Shown: positions 16,065 to 25,152, numbered from the stretch's first letter. The stretch: DNA of 64,000 nt from Bacteroidota bacterium (GCA_021824145.1 JAKALM010000014.1:20496-84495); one strand, 5' to 3'. A program made the numbers and translations. Notes: generated from the sequence alone by a model not told the origin.

Positions 16065-17345
16065 ATGAATCTGTTTGCAACATCAATAAACCATAAAACA
16101 GCTTCTGTAGAACTTCGCGAAGCATTGTACCTGAATTCGGAAGAGATAAAAGAATATTTCAAGCTGGCACATGGTAAAATTTTCAGTGAAGGATTAGTTA
16201 TTTCAACTTGCAACCGAACTGAAATTTACGGCATTCCGGTTTCGAAAAATATTTCGCTTCAAGATATTCAAAACTCTCTCTTTCAGTTAAAATCAATATC
16301 TGGATTAACAACAGAAAACTTCCAAAATTTTATTTCCGGAAACGCCATAAAACATTTGTTCAGTGTTGCATGTGGAATTGATTCACTGATGATTGGCGAT
16401 AATCAAATATTTAAACAGGTTAAAGATTCATTTCAACTTGCAGAAGAAAATCATTACGCCGGATTTTTAATGAAGAGAGTTTTTGATTCAGCAATTAGAG
16501 CAGGCAAGCGCGCAATTACAGAAACAAGAATTAGTGAGGGTGCGGTAACAGTAAGTTACGCTGCTGTTCAATTGATTGAAAAAATATTTTCTAACTTGAG
16601 CCGTAAATCAGCACTTGTAATTGGTGCTGGAGAAACCGGCGAGCTTGCAGCAAAACATTTGAAAGAACGGGGAATCGGAAGCCTTACAATCACAAACCGA
16701 ACTTATGAGCGCGCAGAAAAGTTGGCGGAAAGTTTGAACGCAAAAATTCTTCCTTTCAACAACTTCAAAGAATCGCTGCATGAGTTTGATATAATTCTTA
16801 GTGCTACTAGTGCTGAAAATTTGATTCTGACTAAGGACGACATAAAAATTTTGATGAAGAAAAGAAATTATAACCCTTGCGTACTGATGGATATTGCAAT
16901 ACCGCGCGATATTGACCCCGAAGCAAAAAGTATTGATTATGTTTTTTACAATGACATCGATTCGCTCAACATTATCGTTCAACAGAATCTTGCAAAACGT
17001 AAAGAAGAAATTCCTAAAGTTGAAAAGATAATTGATGAAGAACTTGCTGGATTTCTTTCATGGTTTAATTCTCTTGAAGCTGCACCGGCAATAAAAGATT
17101 TAAGAGATTTATTTGAATCTATAAGAGCAGAAGAGATTGAGAAAAATAAAAATAGATTTTCTCCGGAAGACCATGAGAAAATTGAAATTATTACAAAGAG
17201 AATAATAAATAAAATTCTTCATCACCCTACGGTTGAGTTGAAAAAATTTGGAGAAAACGGAACTAACTCCGACGAAACAGCGCTGAAAATAAGCATTATT
17301 CGCGAACTGTTTGGAGTTGACAAGAAAAACGAAAAGGAAAGTTAA
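16065..17345 (+). CDS. hemA: Glutamyl-tRNA reductase
   Basis: This 426-aa enzyme makes glutamate-1-semialdehyde from Glu-tRNA with NADPH, the first committed step of C5-pathway heme synthesis. The catalytic Cys49 lies in VISTCNRTEIYG. The substrate region SLMIGDNQIFKQVK and the NADPH-binding GAGETGELAAKHL (about residues 186-198) are present, followed by the C-terminal dimerisation helices. Length is normal. It is second in the operon and its stop lies 1 base before the TTG start I assign to hemC. The partner enzyme glutamate semialdehyde aminomutase (HemL) is not in the window. Confidence 0.97.
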   Translation: MNLFATSINHKTASVELREALYLNSEEIKEYFKLAHGKIFSEGLVISTCNRTEIYGIPVSKNISLQDIQNSLFQLKSISGLTTENFQNFISGNAIKHLFSVACGIDSLMIGDNQIFKQVKDSFQLAEENHYAGFLMKRVFDSAIRAGKRAITETRISEGAVTVSYAAVQLIEKIFSNLSRKSALVIGAGETGELAAKHLKERGIGSLTITNRTYERAEKLAESLNAKILPFNNFKESLHEFDIILSATSAENLILTKDDIKILMKKRNYNPCVLMDIAIPRDIDPEAKSIDYVFYNDIDSLNIIVQQNLAKRKEEIPKVEKIIDEELAGFLSWFNSLEAAPAIKDLRDLFESIRAEEIEKNKNRFSPEDHEKIEIITKRIINKILHHPTVELKKFGENGTNSDETALKISIIRELFGVDKKNEKES

Positions 17346-17346
17346 T

Positions 17347-18288
17347 TTGAAAAGAAAAATTGTTATTGGCTCTCGTGGAAGCGAACTTGCATTATGGCAG
17401 TCAAATTTCATTAAGAAAGAACTCGAGAAAAAAAACAAAAGCATTTCTATTGAAATTAAAATTATAAAAACTACTGGTGACAAAATCCTTGATGTTGCGC
17501 TTTCGAAAATTGGCGACCGTAGTTTGTTCACCAAAGAGCTTGAAAGCGCCTTATTAAAAAAAGAAATTGATTTGGCTGTTCATAGTTTGAAAGATTTGCA
17601 GACCCAGCTTCCAAACGGATTGATTCTTGCTGCTGTTACCAAAAGGCATCCGGTTGAAGATGTTTTAATTTCAAAAAAGAAAGGAACTACTTTACAATCA
17701 TTAAAAGAAAACGCTGTGGTTGCCACTGGCTCGCTGAGAAGAAAATGTCAGCTTCTTCACCTTCGCCCAGATATTAAAATTGAAGAGTTGCGCGGAAATG
17801 TTCCAACGAGGATAAAAAGATTTCTGGAGTCTGATTGGGATGCAATTATTCTTGCACGCGCTGGAGTTGAAAGGCTAAAGATGCAAAAATATATTTCGTC
17901 TTTTATCAGTACCGAAGAAATTCTTCCGGCAGTTGGCCAAGGCGCGCTTGGAATTGAAATAAATGAAGAGAATAAATTCGCTGAAGAAATTCTTTTCGAA
18001 CTTCATCATGAACCAACTTACAAAGCTGTTTTAGCCGAACGAGCTTTACTCAGGACTCTAGAAGGTGGTTGCCAAGTTCCAATTGGCGCATTTGCGGAAG
18101 TTAAATCAAACGGGCTTTATCTCGATGCTATGGTTGGCTCTCTTGACGGCGCTTTAACTTTTCGCAAAAAAGTTAAAGGAACAAAAGCTGAACCTGAAAA
18201 GCTCGGTAAGAATCTTGCAAAAGATTTACTTAAAGCTGGCGCTAAAGAAATTCTTGCAGAAATTTATAAGACGACGAGATTAAAATAA
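17347..18288 (+). CDS. hemC: Porphobilinogen deaminase (hydroxymethylbilane synthase)
   Basis: This 313-aa enzyme joins four porphobilinogen molecules into hydroxymethylbilane. The dipyrromethane cofactor Cys242 is in LEGGCQVPIGA, the catalytic Asp83 in AVHSLKDLQ, and the N-terminal IGSRGSELALWQ and TGSLRRKCQLL motifs are intact. I start at TTG 17347 (MKRKIVIGSRG) because it gives the usual N-terminus and has AAGGAAAG just upstream. An ATG at 17311 would add 12 residues and overlap hemA. It is followed after 8 bases by the tetR-hemD fusion. Confidence 0.96.
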   Translation: MKRKIVIGSRGSELALWQSNFIKKELEKKNKSISIEIKIIKTTGDKILDVALSKIGDRSLFTKELESALLKKEIDLAVHSLKDLQTQLPNGLILAAVTKRHPVEDVLISKKKGTTLQSLKENAVVATGSLRRKCQLLHLRPDIKIEELRGNVPTRIKRFLESDWDAIILARAGVERLKMQKYISSFISTEEILPAVGQGALGIEINEENKFAEEILFELHHEPTYKAVLAERALLRTLEGGCQVPIGAFAEVKSNGLYLDAMVGSLDGALTFRKKVKGTKAEPEKLGKNLAKDLLKAGAKEILAEIYKTTRLK

Positions 18289-18296
18289 AATTTTTT

Positions 18297-19688
18297 ATGG
18301 AATCCGAAATTAAAATAGAGAATAAGAAAGAGCTGAAGCGGAAGAGAATAATTGAATCTGCAGCAAAGCTTTTTTCGCAAAAAAGCTACCACGAAGTTAT
18401 GATGGAAGATGTTGCAAAGCTTTCGTTGATTGCTAAAGGAACGGTTTACAATTACTTCGAATCAAAAGAAGAATTATATTTTTCAATTATGAAGCAGCGT
18501 ATGGAAAAACTTACGGCTTCACTTAAGGAAAAGATTAAAGATGAATTGAGCAGCATTGAATCGCTTCATTCTTTTGTAGTTCATCTTTATATGTTCATGA
18601 TGAAATATCAAAGTTTCTTTTTGATGTATCAGAAAGAATCCTTGAAAGCAGAGCACGAGCTTTGTTCTGAACTTGTAGGCTTGGAAAACGATTTGAAAAA
18701 TATTTTGGAAGGAATTGTTGAGTCAGGTAAATCTGAAGGATTGTTTAGAAATATTGAAAGCGGCTTTGCAGTTGATCTAATTCTTGGCAGCATTTATGGC
18801 GCAATTCAACGCGGTATTGAAAAAAATTTCGGCGAAGAGCGAATGGTTGCGGAACGTGAGAAAATTTTCGATTTTGTTCTGCATGGATTATTTTCGGCAT
18901 ACGAGGAAAACAAAATGTTTCCGTTAAGCGGCAAGACGATTGTAATTACACGGACTGTCGAGCAGTCAAAAGAATCTTCTGAAGTTTTCAGGCAGCTTGG
19001 CGCAAATGTAATAATTTTTCCAACTCTTGATATTGTTCCGCCGGAAAGTTGGAATGAATTTGATTCAACAATTAAAGACAGTACTTCTATAAACTTCATA
19101 ATTTTTACCTCGGCTCATGCTGTTAAAATGTTCATTCATAGGTGTAATGAACTTGGAGTAAATTTTGATTTCGGCCAGACAAAAGTTGTAGCAGTTGGAA
19201 ACAAAACAGCATTAGTCTGTGAAAGAAATAAAATACCTGTGCATATAATTCCCAAAAAGTTCAGCGGCGTTGGAGTTGTTGAAGAACTTACGAATTATGA
19301 TCTGAAGAAGAAGCTGATTTTTATTCCACGTTCAGCAATTGGGCGTGAAGAGCTTCCCTATGAGCTCGAAGCTCTAGGTGCTAAAATTAAAACCGCACCA
19401 GTCTATAATGTTTCACTTCCTTCTGACAACAAAGTAAAAGGTAATCTAGAAATTTTAAATCAAAGCAAACCAGATGTTTTCATTTTTACTAGTCCTTCAA
19501 CTTTTGAAAATTTTATACAGATTTTGAAGATTGCCAATCCAGTGAAATATTTTGAAAACTATAAAGTAGCAGCAATTGGTCCAACAACAAGAACTGCAAT
19601 TGAAAATAGACATGTTCGTGTTGATATATTGCCGGAAGAATTTACGATTGATGGTTTGGCAAAAGCAATAATTGAATTTTATAAATAA
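18297..19688 (+). CDS. hemD: TetR-family regulator fused to uroporphyrinogen-III synthase
   Basis: This 463-aa protein has two complete parts. Residues about 12-58 form a TetR helix-turn-helix (RIIESAAKLFSQKSYHEV, then IAKGTVYNYFESKEELYFSI), followed by a helical ligand/dimer domain to about 200. Residues about 208-463 are HemD, which closes and isomerises hydroxymethylbilane to uroporphyrinogen III: it opens PLSGKTIVITR and ends FTIDGLAKAI, with FIIFTSAHAVKMF and FIFTSPSTFENF. The reading frame is unbroken and sits between hemC and hemE where plain hemD is expected. An ATG at 18915 exactly at the domain border, with GAGG 8 bases upstream, could give free HemD as well. Inference: the fusion may sense a tetrapyrrole or enzyme state and control the heme operon through the palindrome at 15153. 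Confidence 0.9.
   Translation: MESEIKIENKKELKRKRIIESAAKLFSQKSYHEVMMEDVAKLSLIAKGTVYNYFESKEELYFSIMKQRMEKLTASLKEKIKDELSSIESLHSFVVHLYMFMMKYQSFFLMYQKESLKAEHELCSELVGLENDLKNILEGIVESGKSEGLFRNIESGFAVDLILGSIYGAIQRGIEKNFGEERMVAEREKIFDFVLHGLFSAYEENKMFPLSGKTIVITRTVEQSKESSEVFRQLGANVIIFPTLDIVPPESWNEFDSTIKDSTSINFIIFTSAHAVKMFIHRCNELGVNFDFGQTKVVAVGNKTALVCERNKIPVHIIPKKFSGVGVVEELTNYDLKKKLIFIPRSAIGREELPYELEALGAKIKTAPVYNVSLPSDNKVKGNLEILNQSKPDVFIFTSPSTFENFIQILKIANPVKYFENYKVAAIGPTTRTAIENRHVRVDILPEEFTIDGLAKAIIEFYK
18903..18917 (+). promoter_or_regulatory. Possible internal ribosome site and start for free HemD
   Basis: GAGG at 18903-18906 precedes an in-frame ATG at 18915-18917 by 8 bases. Translation from here would give a 257-aa protein starting MFPLSGKTIVITR, the normal length and N-terminus of HemD. 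It may be active or only a relic of the unfused gene. Confidence 0.4.
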
Positions 19689-19742
19689 AAATTTAGTACA
19701 GACTTAAGTCCGCAAAAAGTTTTAAGAAAGATAGAGAAAAAT

Positions 19743-20807
19743 TTGAGCGAGTTAAAGAACGATTTATTTTTAAGAGCCTGCAAAAGGCTTCCGGTTGAGC
19801 GTACACCAATTTGGATTATGCGCCAGGCAGGAAGATATTTGCCAGAGTATCGTGCAGTTCGGGAGAAAGCTGATTTTATAACGATGTGCCACACTCCGGA
19901 ACTTGCCGCTGAAGTTACTATTCAACCGGTAAAAATTATTGGTGTTGATGCAGCAATTATTTTTTCGGATATCCTTGTTATTCCCGAGGCGATGGGAATG
20001 AAGTTCGATATGATTGAAAGCCGCGGTCCGGTTTTTCATCATCCCCTAAGAAACGAGGAAGATGGAAAACAGTTGAAGCGAATCGATCCTGGTAAAGATT
20101 TGAAATACGTTCTCGATGCAATTTCACTTACAAAAAGAGAATTAAATGGAAGCGTACCGTTAATCGGTTTCAGCGGTTCTCCGTGGACGCTTTTTACTTA
20201 CATGGTTGAAGGCAAAGGTTCAAAGAATTTTTCTTATATAAAAAAATTAATTTTTAATAATCCTAAACTTGCACACAAAGTTTTGGACCTGCTTTCTGAT
20301 GCAGTTGCCGATTACCTTTCCGCCAAGATTGAAGCTGGTGTTAACGCTGTCCAGATTTTTGATACTTGGGGTGGAATTCTATCACAAAATGATTTTGAAG
20401 AATTTTCTCTCTACTACATATCGAAGGTTATTTCAAAAATTAAAAGAAATAATGAACCTATAATTGTCTTTTCTAAAGGAGTCCATTTTAAACTTGATAA
20501 AATTGCTGCTTCTGGTGCTGATGTAATCGGTCTTGACTGGACTATGGATCTCGGCGAAGCAAGAAAAAAGATCGGCGGTAAAGTTGCTCTTCAAGGAAAT
20601 TTAGATCCTACTGTTCTTTATGCAAAGCCTGATAAAATTAAAGAAGAAACAATAAAAATTTTAAACTCTTTTGGTGCAGGCAGTGGACACATTTTTAATT
20701 TAGGCCACGGAATTCTACCTGATGTAGATCCAGAAAACGCAAAATATCTGGTTCAGTTTGTGAAGGAAGAGAGCAAAGTCTTCCATAAAATAGACGCGAA
20801 GAAATGA
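19743..20807 (+). CDS. hemE: Uroporphyrinogen decarboxylase
   Basis: This 354-aa TIM-barrel enzyme removes four carboxyl groups from uroporphyrinogen III to give coproporphyrinogen III. The N-terminal signature PIWIMRQAGRYLPEYR is intact, the catalytic Asp lies in AIIFSDILVIPEAMGM, and the second family motif GFSGSPWTLFTYMVEG and the C-terminal GHGILPDVDPEN are present. The start is TTG at 19743 (MSELKND), with only a weak purine-rich stretch upstream and no better alternative. The 54-base gap after hemD is the widest inside the heme operon; no hairpin was seen in it. The next gene starts 12 bases after the stop. Confidence 0.97.
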   Translation: MSELKNDLFLRACKRLPVERTPIWIMRQAGRYLPEYRAVREKADFITMCHTPELAAEVTIQPVKIIGVDAAIIFSDILVIPEAMGMKFDMIESRGPVFHHPLRNEEDGKQLKRIDPGKDLKYVLDAISLTKRELNGSVPLIGFSGSPWTLFTYMVEGKGSKNFSYIKKLIFNNPKLAHKVLDLLSDAVADYLSAKIEAGVNAVQIFDTWGGILSQNDFEEFSLYYISKVISKIKRNNEPIIVFSKGVHFKLDKIAASGADVIGLDWTMDLGEARKKIGGKVALQGNLDPTVLYAKPDKIKEETIKILNSFGAGSGHIFNLGHGILPDVDPENAKYLVQFVKEESKVFHKIDAKK

Positions 20808-20819
20808 TAGGAGAAGAAT

Positions 20820-22196
20820 ATGTTTGAATTTGATTTAACGAAGTTCAAAAAATACGATAAACCAGGACCACGCTACACAAGCTATCCGACAGCTCCGCAT
20901 TTTAGTGAGAGCTTTACACATGAGAATTATCTTGATGAAATATTAAAAACAAATTACGGCGAAGGTCTCCCTGATCTCTCGCTTTATTTTCATCTTCCAT
21001 TCTGTGATACACTATGTTATTTCTGCGGCTGTAATATGATAATTACTCGTAACCGCGACCGTGTGAAAGATTACATCAAATATTTAAAAAAAGAAATTGA
21101 CATGGTGCGCACATATATCCTTCCGGATAGAAAAGTTTCACAGCTTCACTGGGGTGGCGGAACACCAACACATCTTCATCCCGATGAAATTGATGAGCTT
21201 GCATCTTATATAAAAGAGTCTTTTCAATTTAAAGAAGATTCTGAAAACGGCTGCGAAATTGATCCGCGCGAATTATCGAGACGTCATCTAGAAATGCTTC
21301 GGAAGAACGGTTTCAACAGAATTAGTATGGGCGTACAGGATTTCAACGAAAAAGTACAGAAAGCAACAAACAGAATTCAACCTGAAGATATTACACGGCA
21401 AACTGTTCAGTGGGTGCGTGAGCTTGGTTTCAGCAGCATCAATCTTGATTTGATGTACGGGCTTCCATTTCAAACATTGGAAACTTTTTCGGAAACTTTA
21501 GACAAAACAATTGACATTTCGCCGGATAGAATTGCGGTCTTCAATTATGCTCATGTACCGTGGATGAAAAAACATATGTCGCTAATTCATACTGAAGATT
21601 TGCCCGCGGCAGAAGTTAAACTTCAAATTTTGAAAATGACGATAGAGAGATTGACAAACGCTGGTTATGTTTTCATAGGCATGGATCATTTTGCAAAACC
21701 AGACGATGAACTTGCTATTGCATTGAATGAAAAAAAACTTTACAGAAATTTTCAAGGTTACAGTACACATTCGGGTACAGATTTGTATGCGATGGGGATT
21801 ACAGCTATAAGTCAGCTTCAAAATGTCTATGCTCAAAACTACAAAACAGAAAAAGAATATTTTCAGACAATTGATAACGAAACAATTCCGGTTGCAAAGG
21901 GATATCGATTAAACGAGGATGATATTTTACGCCGTGAAGTTGTAATGAAGTTGATGTGCAACTTCGAACTTGAATTTAAGCCAATTGAAGAAAAGTATAA
22001 AATTAATTTCAACGAATATTTTGCTTGGGGTTTGAATAATTTAACCGAGATGGAAAAAGACGAACTCGTTACGATCGGAAAGGATAAAATTGAAGTTACT
22101 CCAATGGGTAAACTTCTTATTCGTAACATCGCAATGAATTTTGATGGATACATTGAGCGGAAAGAAGACACAGCAAAATATTCAAGAACTGTATAA
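20820..22196 (+). CDS. hemN: Oxygen-independent coproporphyrinogen III oxidase
   Basis: This 458-aa radical-SAM enzyme converts coproporphyrinogen III to protoporphyrinogen IX without oxygen. The iron-sulfur motif CDTLCYFCGCN has the CxxxCxxCxC form that marks true HemN rather than HemW, and GGGTPTHL follows. The N-terminal PGPRYTSYPTAPHF and the C-terminal HemN domain (about 370-440) are present. Length matches E. coli HemN (457 aa). AGGAGAAGAAT lies just before the ATG. Its presence suits anaerobic or facultative growth; no oxygen-dependent HemF is in the cluster. Confidence 0.97.
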   Translation: MFEFDLTKFKKYDKPGPRYTSYPTAPHFSESFTHENYLDEILKTNYGEGLPDLSLYFHLPFCDTLCYFCGCNMIITRNRDRVKDYIKYLKKEIDMVRTYILPDRKVSQLHWGGGTPTHLHPDEIDELASYIKESFQFKEDSENGCEIDPRELSRRHLEMLRKNGFNRISMGVQDFNEKVQKATNRIQPEDITRQTVQWVRELGFSSINLDLMYGLPFQTLETFSETLDKTIDISPDRIAVFNYAHVPWMKKHMSLIHTEDLPAAEVKLQILKMTIERLTNAGYVFIGMDHFAKPDDELAIALNEKKLYRNFQGYSTHSGTDLYAMGITAISQLQNVYAQNYKTEKEYFQTIDNETIPVAKGYRLNEDDILRREVVMKLMCNFELEFKPIEEKYKINFNEYFAWGLNNLTEMEKDELVTIGKDKIEVTPMGKLLIRNIAMNFDGYIERKEDTAKYSRTV

Positions 22197-22212
22197 ATTT
22201 TTACAGAGAAGC

Positions 22213-23589
22213 ATGAACAAAAAGATTGTGATACTTGGGGCAGGAATTTCTGGTTTAACAACTGCTTATCTTTTAAATAAAAAAGGATATGATATAACTG
22301 TATTGGAAAAGAAAGATGAAGTTGGCGGCACGATGGAAAGCGTTTTCGAAAATGGTTACTTATTCGACCGAGGACCAAACAGCGGACTTGAAACAACACC
22401 GTTAATAAGCCAGCTTGTTGAAGAGCTTGGACTTCAGAATGAAATTGTTTACGCAAACAAAATCGGAAATAAAAGATATATTCTTCGAGATAACCAACTT
22501 CATGCGATGCCAATGAGTCCGCCGGCATTTATCAAGACGAAACTTTTTTCCACCGGCGCAAAGCTAAGGTTGTTTGCCGAGCCAATTATTGGAAAATCTG
22601 ATGACGGATATTATCAAAGCATTGCTGATTTTGTTAAGAGAAGGCTTGGAAAAGAATTTTTAGATTATGCAATCAATCCTTTTGTTGCTGGAGTTTATGC
22701 CGGCAATCCAGAAGAATTAAGTGTTAAGTCTGCCTTTCCGAAACTTTATGCGCTGGAAGAAAAGTACGGTGGGTTGATAGTTGGTTCTTTTAAAAGTATG
22801 AAGGAAAGAAGAAAACGTGCTGAAAAATCTAAGCAGAGTGCGCAGATGTTTTCTTTTTTAAATGGTATGCAAGTACTTCCTAAAGCTATTGCGAAAAATC
22901 TTGGCAAAAAGGTAATAAAATCTGCGGAAGTTAAATCCATTTCTAAAGAAATTAGCGGTTACAAAATTTCTTATTCGAAAAATGGAAAAGATGAAGATTT
23001 GATGTGTGATGTTTTGCTTTCTGCAATTCCCGCTTATTATGCTTCAGAATTGTTTAAATCGATAGATGAAAACTTATCAAAACATCTCGAACAGATTTAT
23101 TATCCGCCGGTACTTGTTCTTTTGCTTGCTTATGAGAAAACCGCAATCAAGCAGCCGCTTGATGGATTTGGATTTTTAATTCCGGCAAAGGAAAAAAAAT
23201 CTTTTCTTGGGGCAATCTGGAGTTCAATTTTATTTCCGAATCGTTCTGATGAAAGCAAAGCAATGTTCACAATATTTGTTGGCGGCGCCCGCAATCCAGA
23301 AATAGGAAACATCGACAAAGAAATTTTATTCAGAAAAGTTCGGAATGAGTTTGAAGAAATAATGGGAATTTCTAGCGAGCCAATTTTCACTTCATACCGA
23401 TATTGGTCTAAATCAATTCCACAATACAACATCGGATATATTGAACACGAAAAATATTTTGAAGAATTTGAAAAAAGAAATCCCGGAATTATTATTGGTG
23501 GTAATTATCGGGGGGGAATTTCTGTAGGTGATTGCATTAAGAATGCTGAACTGGTAAGCCAAAGAATTATTCAGCAAATTAACAATTGA
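22213..23589 (+). CDS. hemG: Protoporphyrinogen oxidase, FAD type (HemY-like)
   Basis: This 458-aa flavoprotein of the amine-oxidase/HemY family oxidises protoporphyrinogen IX to protoporphyrin IX. The dinucleotide-binding motif KIVILGAGISGLTTAYLL opens the protein, followed by EKKDEVGGTMES. The C-terminal FAD contact reads IIIGGNYRGGISVGDCI. I start at ATG 22213, 16 bases after hemN; a longer frame would run inside hemN. Since HemN already makes protoporphyrinogen IX, the classical protoporphyrin route is more likely than the coproporphyrin route used by some HemY-type enzymes. The enzyme normally uses oxygen, while HemN does not need it, so the pathway mixes aerobic and anaerobic steps. Confidence 0.93.
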   Translation: MNKKIVILGAGISGLTTAYLLNKKGYDITVLEKKDEVGGTMESVFENGYLFDRGPNSGLETTPLISQLVEELGLQNEIVYANKIGNKRYILRDNQLHAMPMSPPAFIKTKLFSTGAKLRLFAEPIIGKSDDGYYQSIADFVKRRLGKEFLDYAINPFVAGVYAGNPEELSVKSAFPKLYALEEKYGGLIVGSFKSMKERRKRAEKSKQSAQMFSFLNGMQVLPKAIAKNLGKKVIKSAEVKSISKEISGYKISYSKNGKDEDLMCDVLLSAIPAYYASELFKSIDENLSKHLEQIYYPPVLVLLLAYEKTAIKQPLDGFGFLIPAKEKKSFLGAIWSSILFPNRSDESKAMFTIFVGGARNPEIGNIDKEILFRKVRNEFEEIMGISSEPIFTSYRYWSKSIPQYNIGYIEHEKYFEEFEKRNPGIIIGGNYRGGISVGDCIKNAELVSQRIIQQINN

Positions 23590-23607
23590 AAATTTAAGGA
23601 GAAAATT

Positions 23608-24594
23608 ATGGCAACATATCCAACCAAAAGATTGAGAAGACTTCGTTACAATCCACTTGTAAGAGACATGGTAAGAGAAACAGAGCTTTCTAAAAACGAT
23701 TTGATTTATCCACTGTTTGTGGTACCCGGAAGTAAGATTAGGAAGCCTGTGAAATCAATGCCTGGTGTGTTTCAGTTATCGGTGGACGAAGTTGTAAAAG
23801 AGTGCAAGGAAGTGGAAGCTCTTGGAATTCCTGCAATAATTTTATTTGGAATTCCCGAGCATAAAGATGAAGTTGGCTCAGAAGCATACGATCCTAATGG
23901 TATTGTTCAAAAAGCAATTAGAGCAATAAAGGAAGAAGTAAAAAATCTTCTTGTTATAACTGATGTTTGTATGTGCGAGTATACTTCTCATGGACATTGT
24001 GGAGTTTTGCGCGGAGAAGAAATCTTAAATGACGAAACAGTTGAACTACTTGTTAAAGAATCTCTCTCCCACGCAAAAGCCGGCGCTGATATTATCGCCC
24101 CTTCGGATATGATGGATGGAAGAATTGGTGCAATAAGAAAAGCACTTGATGAAAATGGATTTACTAAAATTCCTATTCTTAGTTATGCAGCTAAATTTTC
24201 ATCGGGTTATTATGGCCCATTTAGAGACGCTGCAGAATCAGCACCAGCATTCGGAGATAGACGCTCGCACCAAATGGATATTGCCAATGGCGATGAAGCA
24301 TTGCGCGAAGTTGAAACCGATATTGAAGAAGGTGCCGATATTGTAATGGTAAAACCAGCGGGAGCGTATCTTGATATTATCAGAAGAGTAAAAGATAAAT
24401 TTGGAATGCCGACTTGTGCATATCAAGTAAGCGGCGAATATGCAATGATTAAAGCTGCTGCTCAAAACGGCTGGATAGACGAGGAGCGGGTAATGATTGA
24501 ATCGCTTATCGCAATTAAGCGTGCTGGGGCGGATATGTTCCTAACTTACTTTGCAAAAGATGCCGCAAAGTGGATAGATAAAAATAAAAAATAA
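23608..24594 (+). CDS. hemB: Delta-aminolevulinic acid dehydratase (porphobilinogen synthase)
   Basis: This 328-aa enzyme condenses two 5-aminolevulinate molecules to porphobilinogen. The cysteine triad of the zinc site is present in [14 protein letters not shown], so this is a zinc-type enzyme. The two active-site lysines lie in [18 protein letters not shown] and [25 protein letters not shown] before the ATG is a strong ribosome site. It is the last gene of the heme operon and is followed by a hairpin at 24606-24655. Length is normal for HemB. Confidence 0.97.
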   Translation: MATYPTKRLRRLRYNPLVRDMVRETELSKNDLIYPLFVVPGSKIRKPVKSMPGVFQLSVDEVVKECKEVEALGIPAIILFGIPEHKDEVGSEAYDPNGIVQKAIRAIKEEVKNLLVITDVCMCEYTSHGHCGVLRGEEILNDETVELLVKESLSHAKAGADIIAPSDMMDGRIGAIRKALDENGFTKIPILSYAAKFSSGYYGPFRDAAESAPAFGDRRSHQMDIANGDEALREVETDIEEGADIVMVKPAGAYLDIIRRVKDKFGMPTCAYQVSGEYAMIKAAAQNGWIDEERVMIESLIAIKRAGADMFLTYFAKDAAKWIDKNKK

Positions 24595-24605
24595 TCCTTC
24601 ATTTA

Positions 24606-24655
24606 TTTGAACTTACATTTGAACAAATTTAAAAAGTTTCATTTGTAAGTTCAAA
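24606..24655 (+). terminator. Hairpin after hemB
   Basis: A 12-bp perfect stem (TTTGAACTTACA at 24606-24617 with TGTAAGTTTCAAA-type partner TGTAAGTTCAAA at 24644-24655), extended by an imperfect inner TGAA/TTCA pairing, follows hemB and lies 9 bases before the next ATG. The stem is AT-rich and no long T-run follows, so it may be a weak terminator or an mRNA 3'-end stabiliser. Confidence 0.5.
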
Positions 24656-24664
24656 ATATTTATT

Positions 24665-25012
24665 ATGGATTTAGAAACCATCCGAGAATATTGTCTTAAG
24701 AAAAAGGGAGTAACTGAAAGTCTACCATTTAACGAAGATTCTCCTGTTTATAAAGTTGTGAGTAAAATATTTCTCATTGCAAATTTAATTCATCCCATAA
24801 GCATAAATTTAAAATGCGATCCGGAGAAAGCTGCCGAACTTCGAGAAAAATATTCTGCAGTTACTCCAGGCTACCACATGAACAAACTTCATTGGAATAC
24901 AATTTTGCTAGATAATTCAATCCCTGAAAAATTAATTTTTGAGTGGATTGATCATTCTTATACTCTTGCAGCAAATCATTTAACTAAAAAAGAAAAAGCG
25001 AAATTAGGCTAG
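24665..25012 (+). CDS. MmcQ/YjbR-family protein
   Basis: This 115-aa protein is of the MmcQ/YjbR family, small proteins with a CyaY-like double-wing fold sometimes described as DNA-binding; the true function is unsettled. Family features are the N-terminal LETIREYCLKKKGVTESLPF, the strand pair with KIFLIANL and ISINLKCDPE, the loop PGYHMNKLHWNTI, and a C-terminal LIDHSY-type helix (here WIDHSYTLAANHL). The length of about 115 residues is typical. It lies after the heme operon hairpin and upstream of a palindrome at 25036, with no close partner. Confidence 0.85.
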   Translation: MDLETIREYCLKKKGVTESLPFNEDSPVYKVVSKIFLIANLIHPISINLKCDPEKAAELREKYSAVTPGYHMNKLHWNTILLDNSIPEKLIFEWIDHSYTLAANHLTKKEKAKLG

Positions 25013-25035
25013 ATATTCTAATATACCAATCATTA

Positions 25036-25051
25036 TTGACTGTCCAGTCAA
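25036..25051. promoter_or_regulatory. Perfect inverted repeat TTGACTG-TC-CAGTCAA
   Basis: Seven-base arms with a 2-base centre form a perfect palindrome just after the yjbR-like gene and about 100 bases upstream of the yceI-like promoter. The form is typical of TetR-family operators and it resembles the weaker palindrome before the heme operon (TTGAC, G, C, GTC and A in common). The 12-base distance to no visible -7 box leaves its target uncertain. Confidence 0.5.
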
Positions 25052-25152
25052 ATATTAAATATTTATCATTCCTTTAATAACAGCCAATTACTGAATTATC
25101 CAAGGATAATATTGATTTTTATCACCAATAATAGATGTAATTGCGAATGTTG

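Noticed and set aside
17311..17346. Upstream ATG start for hemC
   Set aside because: It would overlap hemA and add 12 basic residues; TTG 17347 gives the usual N-terminus with a ribosome site.
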